Shown here: one piece after another, positions 6,098 to 13,296 of the stretch
How positions within the stretch are numbered: the first letter of the stretch is position 1
Layout of the letters: each line of letters starts with the position of its first letter
From: CADEDV01 sp036374495
GTDB lineage: Bacteria > Bacteroidota > Bacteroidia > Chitinophagales > Chitinophagaceae
Direction of reading: 5' to 3'
DNA length: 13,296 nucleotides
NCBI GenBank assembly: GCA_965652975.1
Contig: CBFGYO010000115.1
Coordinates: 1 to 13,296, forward strand
The notes under the pieces: generated by a model
What the model was told of the DNA's origin: nothing
What the model saw: the letters and a program-made list of their open reading frames with translations, nothing else
The model's database searches: none
Translations under genes and position numbers: made by a program

Positions 6098-8668
6098 CTA
6101 TTTATTCAGTTGCTGTTGCATGCGCCGTACCCGGTCTTCCAGCTTTTCGGATGATAGATCTTCCCGCATGCTATCGACTTTGATGGGAAAGCAAAAAGGT
6201 GTGAGTCGCTCAGGAAACGTAAGACGTATAGTAGATTGTTGGATTCGATGTAGCATATCGCGCAACCTTGTTTCTTCCATTTGTTGTGCCAGCACCTCCT
6301 GGTAAGCCTGGCGCAGGAGCAGGTGACCTGGTTCATATTCACTGAAGACATTAAATAGAAGTGAAGCCGATGCCTGGAGATGGCGGGCTTTCTTTTTTTC
6401 ACCGGGGTATCCCTGGAAAACCAATCCGCCGATTACCGCGATATCCCTGAATTTTCTTCGCGCCATTTCGGTGGCGTTTACACTACGTTGTATGTCCTGC
6501 AATAGTCCTTCCGGTGAAAAAAGCTCATACACATTACTATCGTCAACCGGTATGGGCTGATCGCTCAATAATTCAAAACCGTAATCGTTCATCGCAAAAG
6601 AAAAAGTAATGGGTACTATCCTGCTTATCCGGAATGCAAGGATGGCGGCCATGGCTTCATGTACAAGCCTTCCTTCAAAGGGGTATACAAACAGGTGAAA
6701 GCCATCGCTGGTTTCAATCTGCTCGATGAGCAATTCATTTTCTTTCGGCACAATTGAAATGGTAGACTGCAGATCAAACAGGGGTTTCAATACATCCAGT
6801 TCAATTGCAAATGATTTATGACGACCAGCGGAATCTTTTCGTTTGGGTCTTGCTGCGAGGTCCAGGGTCTGGCGCAGTTTCTTTCCCAGGTTTGCACTCA
6901 GCGGCATGCGCCCACCCTGCCAACTGGGAACAATTGCCTTTTTAGCATTTGATTTTTTCACGAGTGCTGTCATATCCTTTATCATCACAAATTCCAGTAC
7001 CCTGCCGGCAAGTGTAAAAGTATCCCCTGGTTCCAGCCGGGAAATAAATCCCTCTTCGATTACACCAATATAACCGCCGGTGAAAAATTTTACTTTCATC
7101 ATTGCATCGCTAACAATAGTGCCAATATGCAAACGATGCCGCATGGCAATTCGCCTGCTGTTGATTCGGTACACACCATTTTCTACCTCTACTTTTTTAT
7201 AATCATCATATTGTTGCAATGCATTGCCGCCTGCTGTAATGAAATAGAGAAGCTGTTCCCACTCATCGATAGTCATGGCACGGTAGCAATAGGTGGATTT
7301 TACTTCTTCAAATATCTGATCTGGTAAAAAGCCATCTGAAATGGCTAGTGTATTCAGAAATTGAATAAGCACATCGAAGCAAAGAAGCATTGGCTCGCGG
7401 CTCTCAATAAGTTTTTCATCAATTGCTGATTTTAGTGCAGCCGCTTCTACCAGTTCGAGCGAATGTGTAGGTAAAAAGTATATCTTGCTTATGGCATCAG
7501 GGCTATGGCCACTACGCCCGGCGCGTTGCAAAAAACGCGCTACTCCTTTTGGTGAACCCACCTGTATTACAGTTTCCACGGGACGAAAGTCAACTCCAAG
7601 ATCAAGAGATGCTGTGCACACTACCGCTTTTAAATTTCCAGTATGCAGGTTTTCTTCTACCCAGTTGCGCAATTCCATATCAACAGATCCATGATGTAGG
7701 GCGATGGAACCTGCCAGGTCAGGTGAAAGGTCGAGTAGTTTTTGATACCACATTTCACTCATTCCACGGGTGTTGATAAAGATGAGTGTCGTTTTGCTGG
7801 CATTAATAACTGGTAATACTTTTTCTGCGAGTTTAATACCGAGATGTCCGGCCCAGGGATATTTTTCTATTTCATCAGGTAATATGGATTCAATTTCGAT
7901 AGCCTTATCCATTTTGGCACGTACGATGGCATGATCGGAATTAACATCCGTTTCGTAATCATAAGTATTGTTTGTTGCAATGCCAGTGTTGGCTACCTTG
8001 GCATGCATGGTAAGGCAGGAAAGTAAAACATCTCTTGCTTCTTCCAGGTTACCAATCGTTGCCGAGATACCCCATATCGAAAGTATGTTGTTGCTGTCAT
8101 TTTGTTTTGTGCAACCTGCTATACGGGAAATAGCGAGTTCAACCTGCACACCACGTTTACTGCCCAGCAATTCGTGCCATTCATCTACGGCAACAATCTT
8201 TAGCGTGCGAAAAGTTTCTGCATATCCTTTTTGTGCAAGAAATAGATGGAGGCTTTCAGGTGTTATGATCAGCACTTCGGGCATCTGCCTTTTCTGCCGG
8301 GCGCGTTCATTTATATCTGTATCGCCGTTTCGAATACCCACCTTCCAGTTCATACCTAATGCCACTATCACCTCTTCCATTGCGCGACCAATATCCTTTG
8401 CCAATGCGCGCAAGGGTGTAATCCATAATAGTTGTAATCCATTTTTTGATCGTGCCTGGTAATCGGTGGGATGTTGATTGATAAAGTCGATGAGCGATCC
8501 AAGAAAGACGGAGTATGTTTTACCACAACCGGTGGGTGCGTTCACCAGGCCGCTTTTGCCGGATATGATCTGTTGCCATGTTTGTTCCTGGAATGCAAAA
8601 GGCTGTCGATCCTGGCTCGATAGCCACTTCCTGATTACATTATATCCAATAGTTCCCTGCAATTTCAT
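6098..8668 (-). CDS. Ligase-associated DNA damage response DEXH-box helicase (Lhr-like)
   Basis: This 856-residue superfamily 2 helicase of the Lhr-core type is predicted to translocate on or unwind DNA using ATP. RecA domain 1 carries the Q-type FAFQEQTW, Walker A APTGCGKT (44-51), TPLRALAKD, TPESLH, the DEWH box (162-165) and SAT (202-204). RecA domain 2 carries FINTRGMSE (297-305), LHHGSVD (324-330), the CTASLDLGVDF motif and QRAGRSGH (381-388). The ~450 residues that follow fit the winged-helix and C-terminal domains of Lhr-core proteins. The ATG overlaps the ligase TGA as ATGA (8665-8668), so the two are probably translationally coupled. Exonuclease, ligase and helicase read as one minus-strand operon. 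Length and motifs point to the family found beside ATP-dependent ligase, MBL exonuclease and PdeM rather than full-length Lhr. Confidence 0.93.
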   Translation of the reverse strand: MKLQGTIGYNVIRKWLSSQDRQPFAFQEQTWQQIISGKSGLVNAPTGCGKTYSVFLGSLIDFINQHPTDYQARSKNGLQLLWITPLRALAKDIGRAMEEVIVALGMNWKVGIRNGDTDINERARQKRQMPEVLIITPESLHLFLAQKGYAETFRTLKIVAVDEWHELLGSKRGVQVELAISRIAGCTKQNDSNNILSIWGISATIGNLEEARDVLLSCLTMHAKVANTGIATNNTYDYETDVNSDHAIVRAKMDKAIEIESILPDEIEKYPWAGHLGIKLAEKVLPVINASKTTLIFINTRGMSEMWYQKLLDLSPDLAGSIALHHGSVDMELRNWVEENLHTGNLKAVVCTASLDLGVDFRPVETVIQVGSPKGVARFLQRAGRSGHSPDAISKIYFLPTHSLELVEAAALKSAIDEKLIESREPMLLCFDVLIQFLNTLAISDGFLPDQIFEEVKSTYCYRAMTIDEWEQLLYFITAGGNALQQYDDYKKVEVENGVYRINSRRIAMRHRLHIGTIVSDAMMKVKFFTGGYIGVIEEGFISRLEPGDTFTLAGRVLEFVMIKDMTALVKKSNAKKAIVPSWQGGRMPLSANLGKKLRQTLDLAARPKRKDSAGRHKSFAIELDVLKPLFDLQSTISIVPKENELLIEQIETSDGFHLFVYPFEGRLVHEAMAAILAFRISRIVPITFSFAMNDYGFELLSDQPIPVDDSNVYELFSPEGLLQDIQRSVNATEMARRKFRDIAVIGGLVFQGYPGEKKKARHLQASASLLFNVFSEYEPGHLLLRQAYQEVLAQQMEETRLRDMLHRIQQSTIRLTFPERLTPFCFPIKVDSMREDLSSEKLEDRVRRMQQQLNK

Positions 8669-10263
8669 TTTCCATAGATCTCCAGCATCTTTTTCAAATC
8701 ATCCAGTGTATTGATTTCATCTGGGTTTTTATCCTTTCTCCAGCGGCTGATGCGGGGAAAGCGCAAAGCTACGCCGGATTTGTGTCTGTTGCTTGCTGCA
8801 ATACCTTCAAAGGCGATCTCGAAAACAAGTTCGGGCTTTACAGTTCGTACCGGACCAAATTTTTCCAATGAATTTTTCTTTACAAATGCGTCTACCTGGC
8901 CAAATTCTTTATCCGTGAGTCCTGAATAAGCTTTTGCAAAGCTTACCAACTTATCTCCATCTTTTACAGCAAAAGTATAATCAGTGTATAAGTTACTTCT
9001 TCTGCCGTGACCTTTCTGAGCATAGATCATTACTGCATCTATTACCAGTGGATCTATTTTCCATTTCCACCAGTCGCCAATTTTTCTACCCACCTGGTAC
9101 GAAGATGATTTTTTCTTAAGCATTATTCCTTCGGCACCCATATCGCGCGAACTGCTTCGGATTTGCGCGAGTTGTTCCCAGGAACTGAATTTTATTACCG
9201 GTGAGATAAGAAGTACGGGGTGATCGATATTACTTATGATCTCTTCGAGCAATTGCCTACGATAGGCGAGAGGTTGCTCACGCAGATCCTGTCCTTCATA
9301 TTCGAGGATATCATAAGCAAAAAAAGCGATGGGAGCATCCTGCAAATGTTTTTTAGTTACATTTTTTCTCCCGATGCGGGTTTGAAGTAAGGCAAAGGGC
9401 AGGGGTTTTTTGTCGATGCTGGGAATGATTTCTCCATCGAGTACAATGCCTTGCGGAAGTTTGTCACTGAGGGTATGATATTCTGGAAATTTTTCAGTCA
9501 TCAATTCTTCACCCCGGCTCCAAACAAATAATTCACTATTGCGTTTGATCAACTGCCCCCTGATGCCATCCCATTTCCATTCGGCCTGCCATTCTTCTTC
9601 GGGTCCTATACTGGCAGGATCGGCTTCAAGCGCATATGCAAGGTAGAATGGGTAGGGTTTTGAATGATCTACTGATATTGCATGTTCACTTAATAATTCT
9701 TCAAACGATGTGGTTGCCGGATCCCAATTGCCCGAAATGCGGTGTGCGATTACGCTTGGTTCGAGTTGAATAGTTTTAGCGAGTGCATTTACGATCATTT
9801 TTTGTGAAACACCAATTCTGAAGTTGCCGGTAAGTAGTTTATTAAATACAAATCGCTCGTCTTTGTCCATTTTCATCCAACTGCTGGTTACGAATTCCTT
9901 TTTCACCGCTTCCTCTGCTTTTTCGATCGCCACCAGTTGTTGAATAAACCAGGAAAGGGATAAGTTGTCTGCTGTTCCGTTTTCTGGTGGCGGTAATAAT
10001 AAGGCAATTGTTTCTGCCAGGTCGCCAACGGTGTGATAGGATTCTTCAAACAACCATGCGGGCAGGTTAGTGATCTCCATACACCATAATTGTAAAAACC
10101 CTGAGCTTATGGCTCGTTTCGGGCGCCTGCCGCTAAACAGTGCAATCACCCAAACCTTATCGGGCCCTTCTGCTGTGGCAAAATAATGGGAAAGTGCATC
10201 CAGCTTGTCGTTGGTCTTGGTGCTGGTGCCGAGCCTGGTAATTAATGTGGCAAAAGTTTTCAT
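8665..10263 (-). CDS. ATP-dependent DNA ligase of the ligase-associated DNA damage response set
   Basis: This 532-residue ligase seals DNA nicks through a lysine-AMP intermediate. An alpha-helical DNA-binding domain covers ~1-200 (ends near the LLTGNFRIGVSQ segment plus linker). The nucleotidyltransferase domain has motif I EWKWDGIR with catalytic K230, then DGEI (276-279), FFAYDILEYEG (314-324), AEGIMLKK (377-384) and DWWKWK (397-402). The C-terminal OB-fold starts around 405 (GHGRRSNLYTDYTFAV) and ends near the conserved SGVALRFPR. Size and architecture match the bacterial LigB/LigC-like ligases that travel with an Lhr-type helicase, not the essential NAD-dependent LigA. The start at 10261-10263 is 5 bp after the exonuclease stop, and the end overlaps the helicase start. 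This tight packing supports co-transcription and a shared DNA repair role. Confidence 0.94.
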   Translation of the reverse strand: MKTFATLITRLGTSTKTNDKLDALSHYFATAEGPDKVWVIALFSGRRPKRAISSGFLQLWCMEITNLPAWLFEESYHTVGDLAETIALLLPPPENGTADNLSLSWFIQQLVAIEKAEEAVKKEFVTSSWMKMDKDERFVFNKLLTGNFRIGVSQKMIVNALAKTIQLEPSVIAHRISGNWDPATTSFEELLSEHAISVDHSKPYPFYLAYALEADPASIGPEEEWQAEWKWDGIRGQLIKRNSELFVWSRGEELMTEKFPEYHTLSDKLPQGIVLDGEIIPSIDKKPLPFALLQTRIGRKNVTKKHLQDAPIAFFAYDILEYEGQDLREQPLAYRRQLLEEIISNIDHPVLLISPVIKFSSWEQLAQIRSSSRDMGAEGIMLKKKSSSYQVGRKIGDWWKWKIDPLVIDAVMIYAQKGHGRRSNLYTDYTFAVKDGDKLVSFAKAYSGLTDKEFGQVDAFVKKNSLEKFGPVRTVKPELVFEIAFEGIAASNRHKSGVALRFPRISRWRKDKNPDEINTLDDLKKMLEIYGK

Positions 10264-10268
10264 TGAAT

Positions 10269-11360
10269 TTATTGATCAAGCAGATCTGACTCGTTGTTTT
10301 TGGGAATAATATCAGCGGAGATTGTTGCTTCATCGGGTTCTGTAAAGGCTTCGTTGTCGGGCACTGCCGGATTTGTTTCTTCTTCGCCACCAAATTCAGT
10401 TTTTACTTCAGCGGCTTCGATACCGTTTTCGCTCAACCAGCGGCTGAATGCTGCCTGGAAACCATGGGTAGCGAATACTTTGTGAGCACCGGTGGCTTTG
10501 ACTGCTGTAAGCAGTCCATTCCAGTCGGCATGATCACTTAATGCAAAACCGGCGTCAGCATTCCGGCGGCGCACATTTCCTCTTACCTGCATCCAACCGC
10601 TACAAACACCAACACTATAGGGAGAAAAGCGTTTCATCCACGGCGTACCGTCGGCACTAGGCGGTGCAATGACAACAGCATTTTTGAAAATGTTTTTTTG
10701 CATGTCGGGTGTTACCCGTTCTACAGCGGGAAGTGTATGGCCTGCTGCAAGCAAGGCCTGGTGTACGTTCCATATTGCCCCATGTACGAAGATGCGTACG
10801 GACATATCTTTAAGTGCCAGCAATACACGCTGTGCCTTGCCGAGGCTATAAGCAACCAATACGGAGGTTTTGCCCGCGGCCTGGTTATTACTTACCCAGG
10901 TACGAACCTGGTCGAAGATCTGTTGTTGGGGTTTCCAGTTATAGATAGGAAGTCCAAAAGTGGATTCAGTAATAAATGTATCGCACGCCACTGGCTCAAA
11001 AGTGCCGCTGATGCCGTCATTTTCTGTTTTATAATCGCCACTGGCCACCCACACCTCATCCCTGTATTCAACACGAACCTGTGATGATCCTATGATGTGG
11101 CCGGCAGGATGGAGGGAAATTTTTACCCCGTTCATATATATGGGCTGATTCCATCCGGTACTTTCAGCATTGATCGGTCCAAGGCGAAGGCGCAGCAGGG
11201 GCAGGCTATCGTGATGGGTAAGATAGTGGTTACTACCAATACGAGCATGATCGCTATGGGCATGGGTGATAATGGCTTTATCGACAGAATGCCAGGGATC
11301 TATATAGAAATTGCCCGGTGGGCAGTACAACCCTTTTTCAGTGAATTCGATGAGTGCCAT
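10269..11360 (-). CDS. Ligase-associated DNA damage response exonuclease (MBL-fold, beta-CASP type)
   Basis: This 363-residue metallo-beta-lactamase-fold nuclease is the first gene of the repair operon. The metal motif HAHSDHA lies at 33-39, followed by H87 in HPAGHIIGS, D109 in SGDYK, the SDHADW motif (275-280) and THG (299-301). TESTFGLP (131-138) and SLGKAQR (172-178) are typical of the beta-CASP/SNM1-like DNA- and RNA-processing branch, and this subfamily is annotated as a DNA-ligase-associated exonuclease. The last ~40 residues (from about 324) are acidic and low in complexity (GGEEE, EPDEAT, ending SDLLDQ) and look disordered. They lie outside the catalytic core and may be a partner-binding tail. 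The ATG 11358-11360 directly precedes the conserved N-terminus (LIEFTEKGLYCPPGNFYIDP). The enzyme is cytoplasmic and is expected to act with the ligase, helicase and PdeM. Confidence 0.93.
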   Translation of the reverse strand: MALIEFTEKGLYCPPGNFYIDPWHSVDKAIITHAHSDHARIGSNHYLTHHDSLPLLRLRLGPINAESTGWNQPIYMNGVKISLHPAGHIIGSSQVRVEYRDEVWVASGDYKTENDGISGTFEPVACDTFITESTFGLPIYNWKPQQQIFDQVRTWVSNNQAAGKTSVLVAYSLGKAQRVLLALKDMSVRIFVHGAIWNVHQALLAAGHTLPAVERVTPDMQKNIFKNAVVIAPPSADGTPWMKRFSPYSVGVCSGWMQVRGNVRRRNADAGFALSDHADWNGLLTAVKATGAHKVFATHGFQAAFSRWLSENGIEAAEVKTEFGGEEETNPAVPDNEAFTEPDEATISADIIPKNNESDLLDQ

Positions 11361-11445
11361 TGCCTGCTGTTATGAAAATAACATGCCGATTGGTGAAAGG
11401 TTCCGGGTAGGGAAAACACGAGTTTAGAGAAGTTTACGGGGAAGC

Positions 11446-11463
11446 GGCGGCGCAATCGCCGCC
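11446..11463. repeat. GC-rich hairpin (7-bp stem, 4-base loop)
   Basis: GGCGGCG-CAAT-CGCCGCC is a perfect 7-bp GC stem in otherwise mixed DNA, 86 bp upstream of the exonuclease start. No T-run follows on either strand, so it is not a standard intrinsic terminator. It could structure the 5' leader of the repair operon or be a protein site. Confidence 0.5.
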
Positions 11464-11478
11464 ACCAATGCATGATAT

Positions 11479-11709
11479 TTAACCAAAGAGCAGCATCAAG
11501 TCATCGTTTGCGTTGCCTGAAAACTCTTGCATATCGCCTGCAAACATGAGGTTTAGACATAATGTTTCGTGGATAAAATATCGCCGTAAGGGAAAATCCC
11601 GATTGGCCAAATGAAAAAACCCGAGTACATTCGTAGTTGCGATGCCAATAAGGGCAAACCTCTTCCACAAGATCCATTCCTTCCGAACGATCAGTAAATA
11701 CAAATTCAT
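11479..11709 (-). CDS. Doubtful small hypothetical ORF
   Basis: This 76-codon frame runs from ATG (11707-11709) to TAA. The product begins MNLYLLIVRKEWILWKRFALIG and is mildly hydrophobic at the N-terminus, but it has no clear transmembrane segment beyond residues ~16-33 and no motif that I recognise. There is no ribosome binding site and no promoter box. It may be a chance frame or a gene remnant. It is listed only because it is the longest frame in the region and points the same way as the repair operon. Confidence 0.15.
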   Translation of the reverse strand: MNLYLLIVRKEWILWKRFALIGIATTNVLGFFHLANRDFPLRRYFIHETLCLNLMFAGDMQEFSGNANDDLMLLFG

Positions 11710-11918
11710 TAGAGCGGACTAATTACCTACAGGCTGTAAGGCTTTGATGGTTATTATATCGTGGATTGATACCTATCCATAATTCCTGTATTACCATTTT
11801 TTTAAATCCCTAACTGTTGCTGTTAAAGCGAACCATTATGAGAACGAACCAGCATTTTTCTGTTGCCCGAACATTTCTTCCCGGGTATATTAATAATACA
11901 ACATCAATTTATTCTTAT

Positions 11919-13296
11919 ATGAATACAGTTTTACTCAAACTGAAGAGGCATGGTCTTGCTTTTTTGGTAACGCAGTTGTTTTTGGTAACGCTTGCTTTCG
12001 GGCAGGCGACGGTGACGACGGATAAAGCCGATTACGCTCCGGGGGAAGTGTTGGTCATAACCGGATCAGGATGGGACCCAGGTGAAGTTGTAAAATTGAA
12101 TATTGTAGAAACGCCAACCTTATGTCCTAATGGTCATAACCTATATGACACAGCGGATGAGAATGGGAACATTTTTAATAACGCATTTGTATTTAATATT
12201 AGACACGTCGGGATCACGTTTACACTAACTGCAACCGGACTAAGTTCGGGATTAACCGCACAAACGACGTTTACCGACGCCAATACTGCATTATCCAATC
12301 CGACACCGACTACTGCAGTATATGGATCTACAATAACGATTTCGAGTACATTAACACAACAGGGAAATGATAATAGTTGTGTTGCTTGTGTGGGACCCGG
12401 CAATCCAATACCAGGAAAAACATTAGTTTTTACGATTAATAACGGTACTTCATGGGGATCTGGTATTACAAATAGTTCGGGTGTCGGTTCAACCACGGTT
12501 ACTGTCACACTACCTGTTGGTACGTATAATGGTAACGATCGGTTGCGTGTGTCTTTTGCGGGTGATGCTACACCTTATGCTTCACAGTTGGCGCAAGCTA
12601 CATTTGAAGTCACTCCGGCAACAACTTCCCTTTCCGCTGTATCAGGTTCCGGAGTATATGGAAATGCTGCAACGCTTACAGCAACGAGCAGTTTAGCAAT
12701 TGCCGGTATATCGGTATCATTCTCTCTGGATGGAACGGCAGTTGGTTCTGCATTGACCAACGCTTCTGGAGTCGCGACATTATCAGTACCATTTACTTCG
12801 ATCCCGGCGACAGTTAGAAATGCAGGTACTCACACAAATGAAGTACAGGCAAGCATAGCTGCTACCGGAAATTATTCCGCAGCGTCAGCACAAGGTAACC
12901 TGGCGATAACAGCAAGGGCAATAACAGTTACACCCAACGCGGGACAAAGCAAAATATATGGAAGTCTTGACCCGGCATTTACATTCACTGGCTCAGAAGC
13001 ATTGCTCCCGGGAAATTCATACACCGGTGCCCTCGGCCGTGTAGCAGGAGAAACTGTGCTCGGTAGCCCTTACGCCTTTACATTAGGAACTCTGAGTGCT
13101 GGTATAAATTATACACTTAGTCTTGGAGGGACAAACACATTTGCAATTAACCCACTTACTGTAACAGTAACTGCGCATGCGAAAAGTAAAACATATGGAT
13201 CAGTGGATCCGCCATTGACGTTTGTATCATCACCTGTTGTGGGCTTTGACCTACCGAATGGTGAAGAGATCAGCTTCACTGGTGCATTAACAAGAG
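11919..13296 (+). CDS. Large secreted Ig/MBG-repeat surface protein, N-terminal part (runs off the window)
   Basis: The frame is open from ATG 11919 to the window end, giving 459 residues and no stop. A signal peptide covers residues 1-28 (MNTVLLKLKRHG, a hydrophobic core, then AFGQ). Residues ~30-120 form an Ig-like domain starting TVTTDKADYAPGEVLVITGSG. Two Ig-like repeats (~125-232 and ~233-332) share the pattern VYG-S/N, then TLT, N-ASGV or NSSGVG and a final VTP/TAR. MBG-type repeats start at ~333 (AITVTPNAGQSKIYGSLDP) and ~413 (LTVTVTAHAKSKTYGSVDP); the second is cut by the window. Such proteins are long, repetitive, extracellular adhesin-like filaments in Bacteroidota and often end in a T9SS sorting domain, which would lie outside the window. 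An in-frame ATG at 11838 would add 27 residues before the signal peptide and is less likely. Adhesion is inferred from the family. Confidence 0.85.
   Translation, partial: MNTVLLKLKRHGLAFLVTQLFLVTLAFGQATVTTDKADYAPGEVLVITGSGWDPGEVVKLNIVETPTLCPNGHNLYDTADENGNIFNNAFVFNIRHVGITFTLTATGLSSGLTAQTTFTDANTALSNPTPTTAVYGSTITISSTLTQQGNDNSCVACVGPGNPIPGKTLVFTINNGTSWGSGITNSSGVGSTTVTVTLPVGTYNGNDRLRVSFAGDATPYASQLAQATFEVTPATTSLSAVSGSGVYGNAATLTATSSLAIAGISVSFSLDGTAVGSALTNASGVATLSVPFTSIPATVRNAGTHTNEVQASIAATGNYSAASAQGNLAITARAITVTPNAGQSKIYGSLDPAFTFTGSEALLPGNSYTGALGRVAGETVLGSPYAFTLGTLSAGINYTLSLGGTNTFAINPLTVTVTAHAKSKTYGSVDPPLTFVSSPVVGFDLPNGEEISFTGALTR
11960..11991 (+). repeat. 18-bp tandem duplication within the signal peptide
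   Basis: TTTTTGGTAACGC occurs at 11961-11973 and 11979-11991, an 18-bp period, and encodes FLVTQL followed by FLVTLA in the hydrophobic core. The six-codon duplication keeps the frame and lengthens the signal-peptide core. Confidence 0.6.

Larger units (their letters stand above)
11361..11918. other. Gene-poor region between the repair operon and the MBG protein
   Basis: This 558-bp stretch holds the upstream region of two divergent genes. It contains a small hairpin at 11368-11383 (TGTTAT-GAAA-ATAACA) next to the exonuclease start, a GC-rich hairpin at 11446-11463, and a doubtful 76-codon minus-strand frame (11479-11709). From 11710 to 11918 I see nothing beyond AT-rich sequence with no convincing promoter box. 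An ATG at 11838 is in frame with the MBG gene but is not preferred as its start. Confidence 0.5.

Noticed and set aside
7968..8462. 164-codon plus-strand frame antisense to the helicase
   Set aside because: Its product is serine- and cysteine-rich without a motif, and the opposite strand carries clear helicase motifs, so it is a shadow of the real gene.
10698..11084. 128-codon plus-strand frame antisense to the exonuclease
   Set aside because: It has no recognisable domain and lies wholly inside a convincing nuclease gene on the other strand.
11838..11918. In-frame ATG 27 codons before the MBG protein start
   Set aside because: The extra residues are polar and would bury the signal peptide. 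An extended signal peptide is possible but less likely.
12134..12508. 124-codon minus-strand frame inside the MBG gene
   Set aside because: Its valine/proline-rich product is the expected antisense of threonine- and glycine-rich repeats.

Overview
The window looks like chromosomal DNA from a member of the Bacteroidota, most likely a Chitinophagaceae-type genome. Four things suggest this: a secreted protein with a type IX secretion (T9SS) C-terminal sorting domain, a DUF5916/CBM9-like outer-membrane protein, an MBG/Ig-repeat surface protein, and start codons without Shine-Dalgarno sequences. Several starts are preceded instead by matches to the Bacteroidota -7 box (TAnnTTTG). I found no rRNA, tRNA, CRISPR array or recognisable transposase.

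Layout, left to right. (1) 1-539: a minus-strand surE gene with all its N-terminal metal-binding residues but no last third. Homology stops abruptly near position 60, and a plus-strand reading frame enters from the left edge across the same point, so this is a probable rearrangement junction. (2) 540-1467: a divergent intergenic region and a LexA/CI-like XRE-S24 repressor with probable operator repeats at its own promoter. (3) 1555-4011: a DUF5916 outer-membrane protein with a signal peptide, a CBM9-like domain and a beta-barrel. (4) 4008-11360, minus strand: the 'ligase-associated DNA damage response' gene set. It consists of an MBL-fold exonuclease, an ATP-dependent DNA ligase and an Lhr-like DEXH helicase in one tight operon, with the PdeM metallophosphoesterase further downstream. 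(5) 11361-11918: a gene-poor stretch. (6) 11919 to the end: the N-terminal 459 residues of a long Ig/MBG-repeat surface protein that runs off the window.

The repair genes are the functional core. Families of this set are understood to act together on damaged DNA: the helicase unwinds or translocates, the MBL nuclease and PdeM cut DNA, and the ligase seals. Here pdeM is separated from the other three by a secreted T9SS protein gene and by a striking 206-bp inverted repeat (4686-4891). Its arms are identical over 55 bp, and their outer ends are built from a 7-bp tandem repeat.

The most noteworthy items are the long inverted repeat, the interruption of the repair cassette by an unrelated secreted-protein gene, the surE truncation junction, and the two sets of operator-like repeats (658-711 and 5987-6038). 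I do not see a convincing wholly new multi-gene system. The repair cassette belongs to known families, although its biology is only partly worked out.
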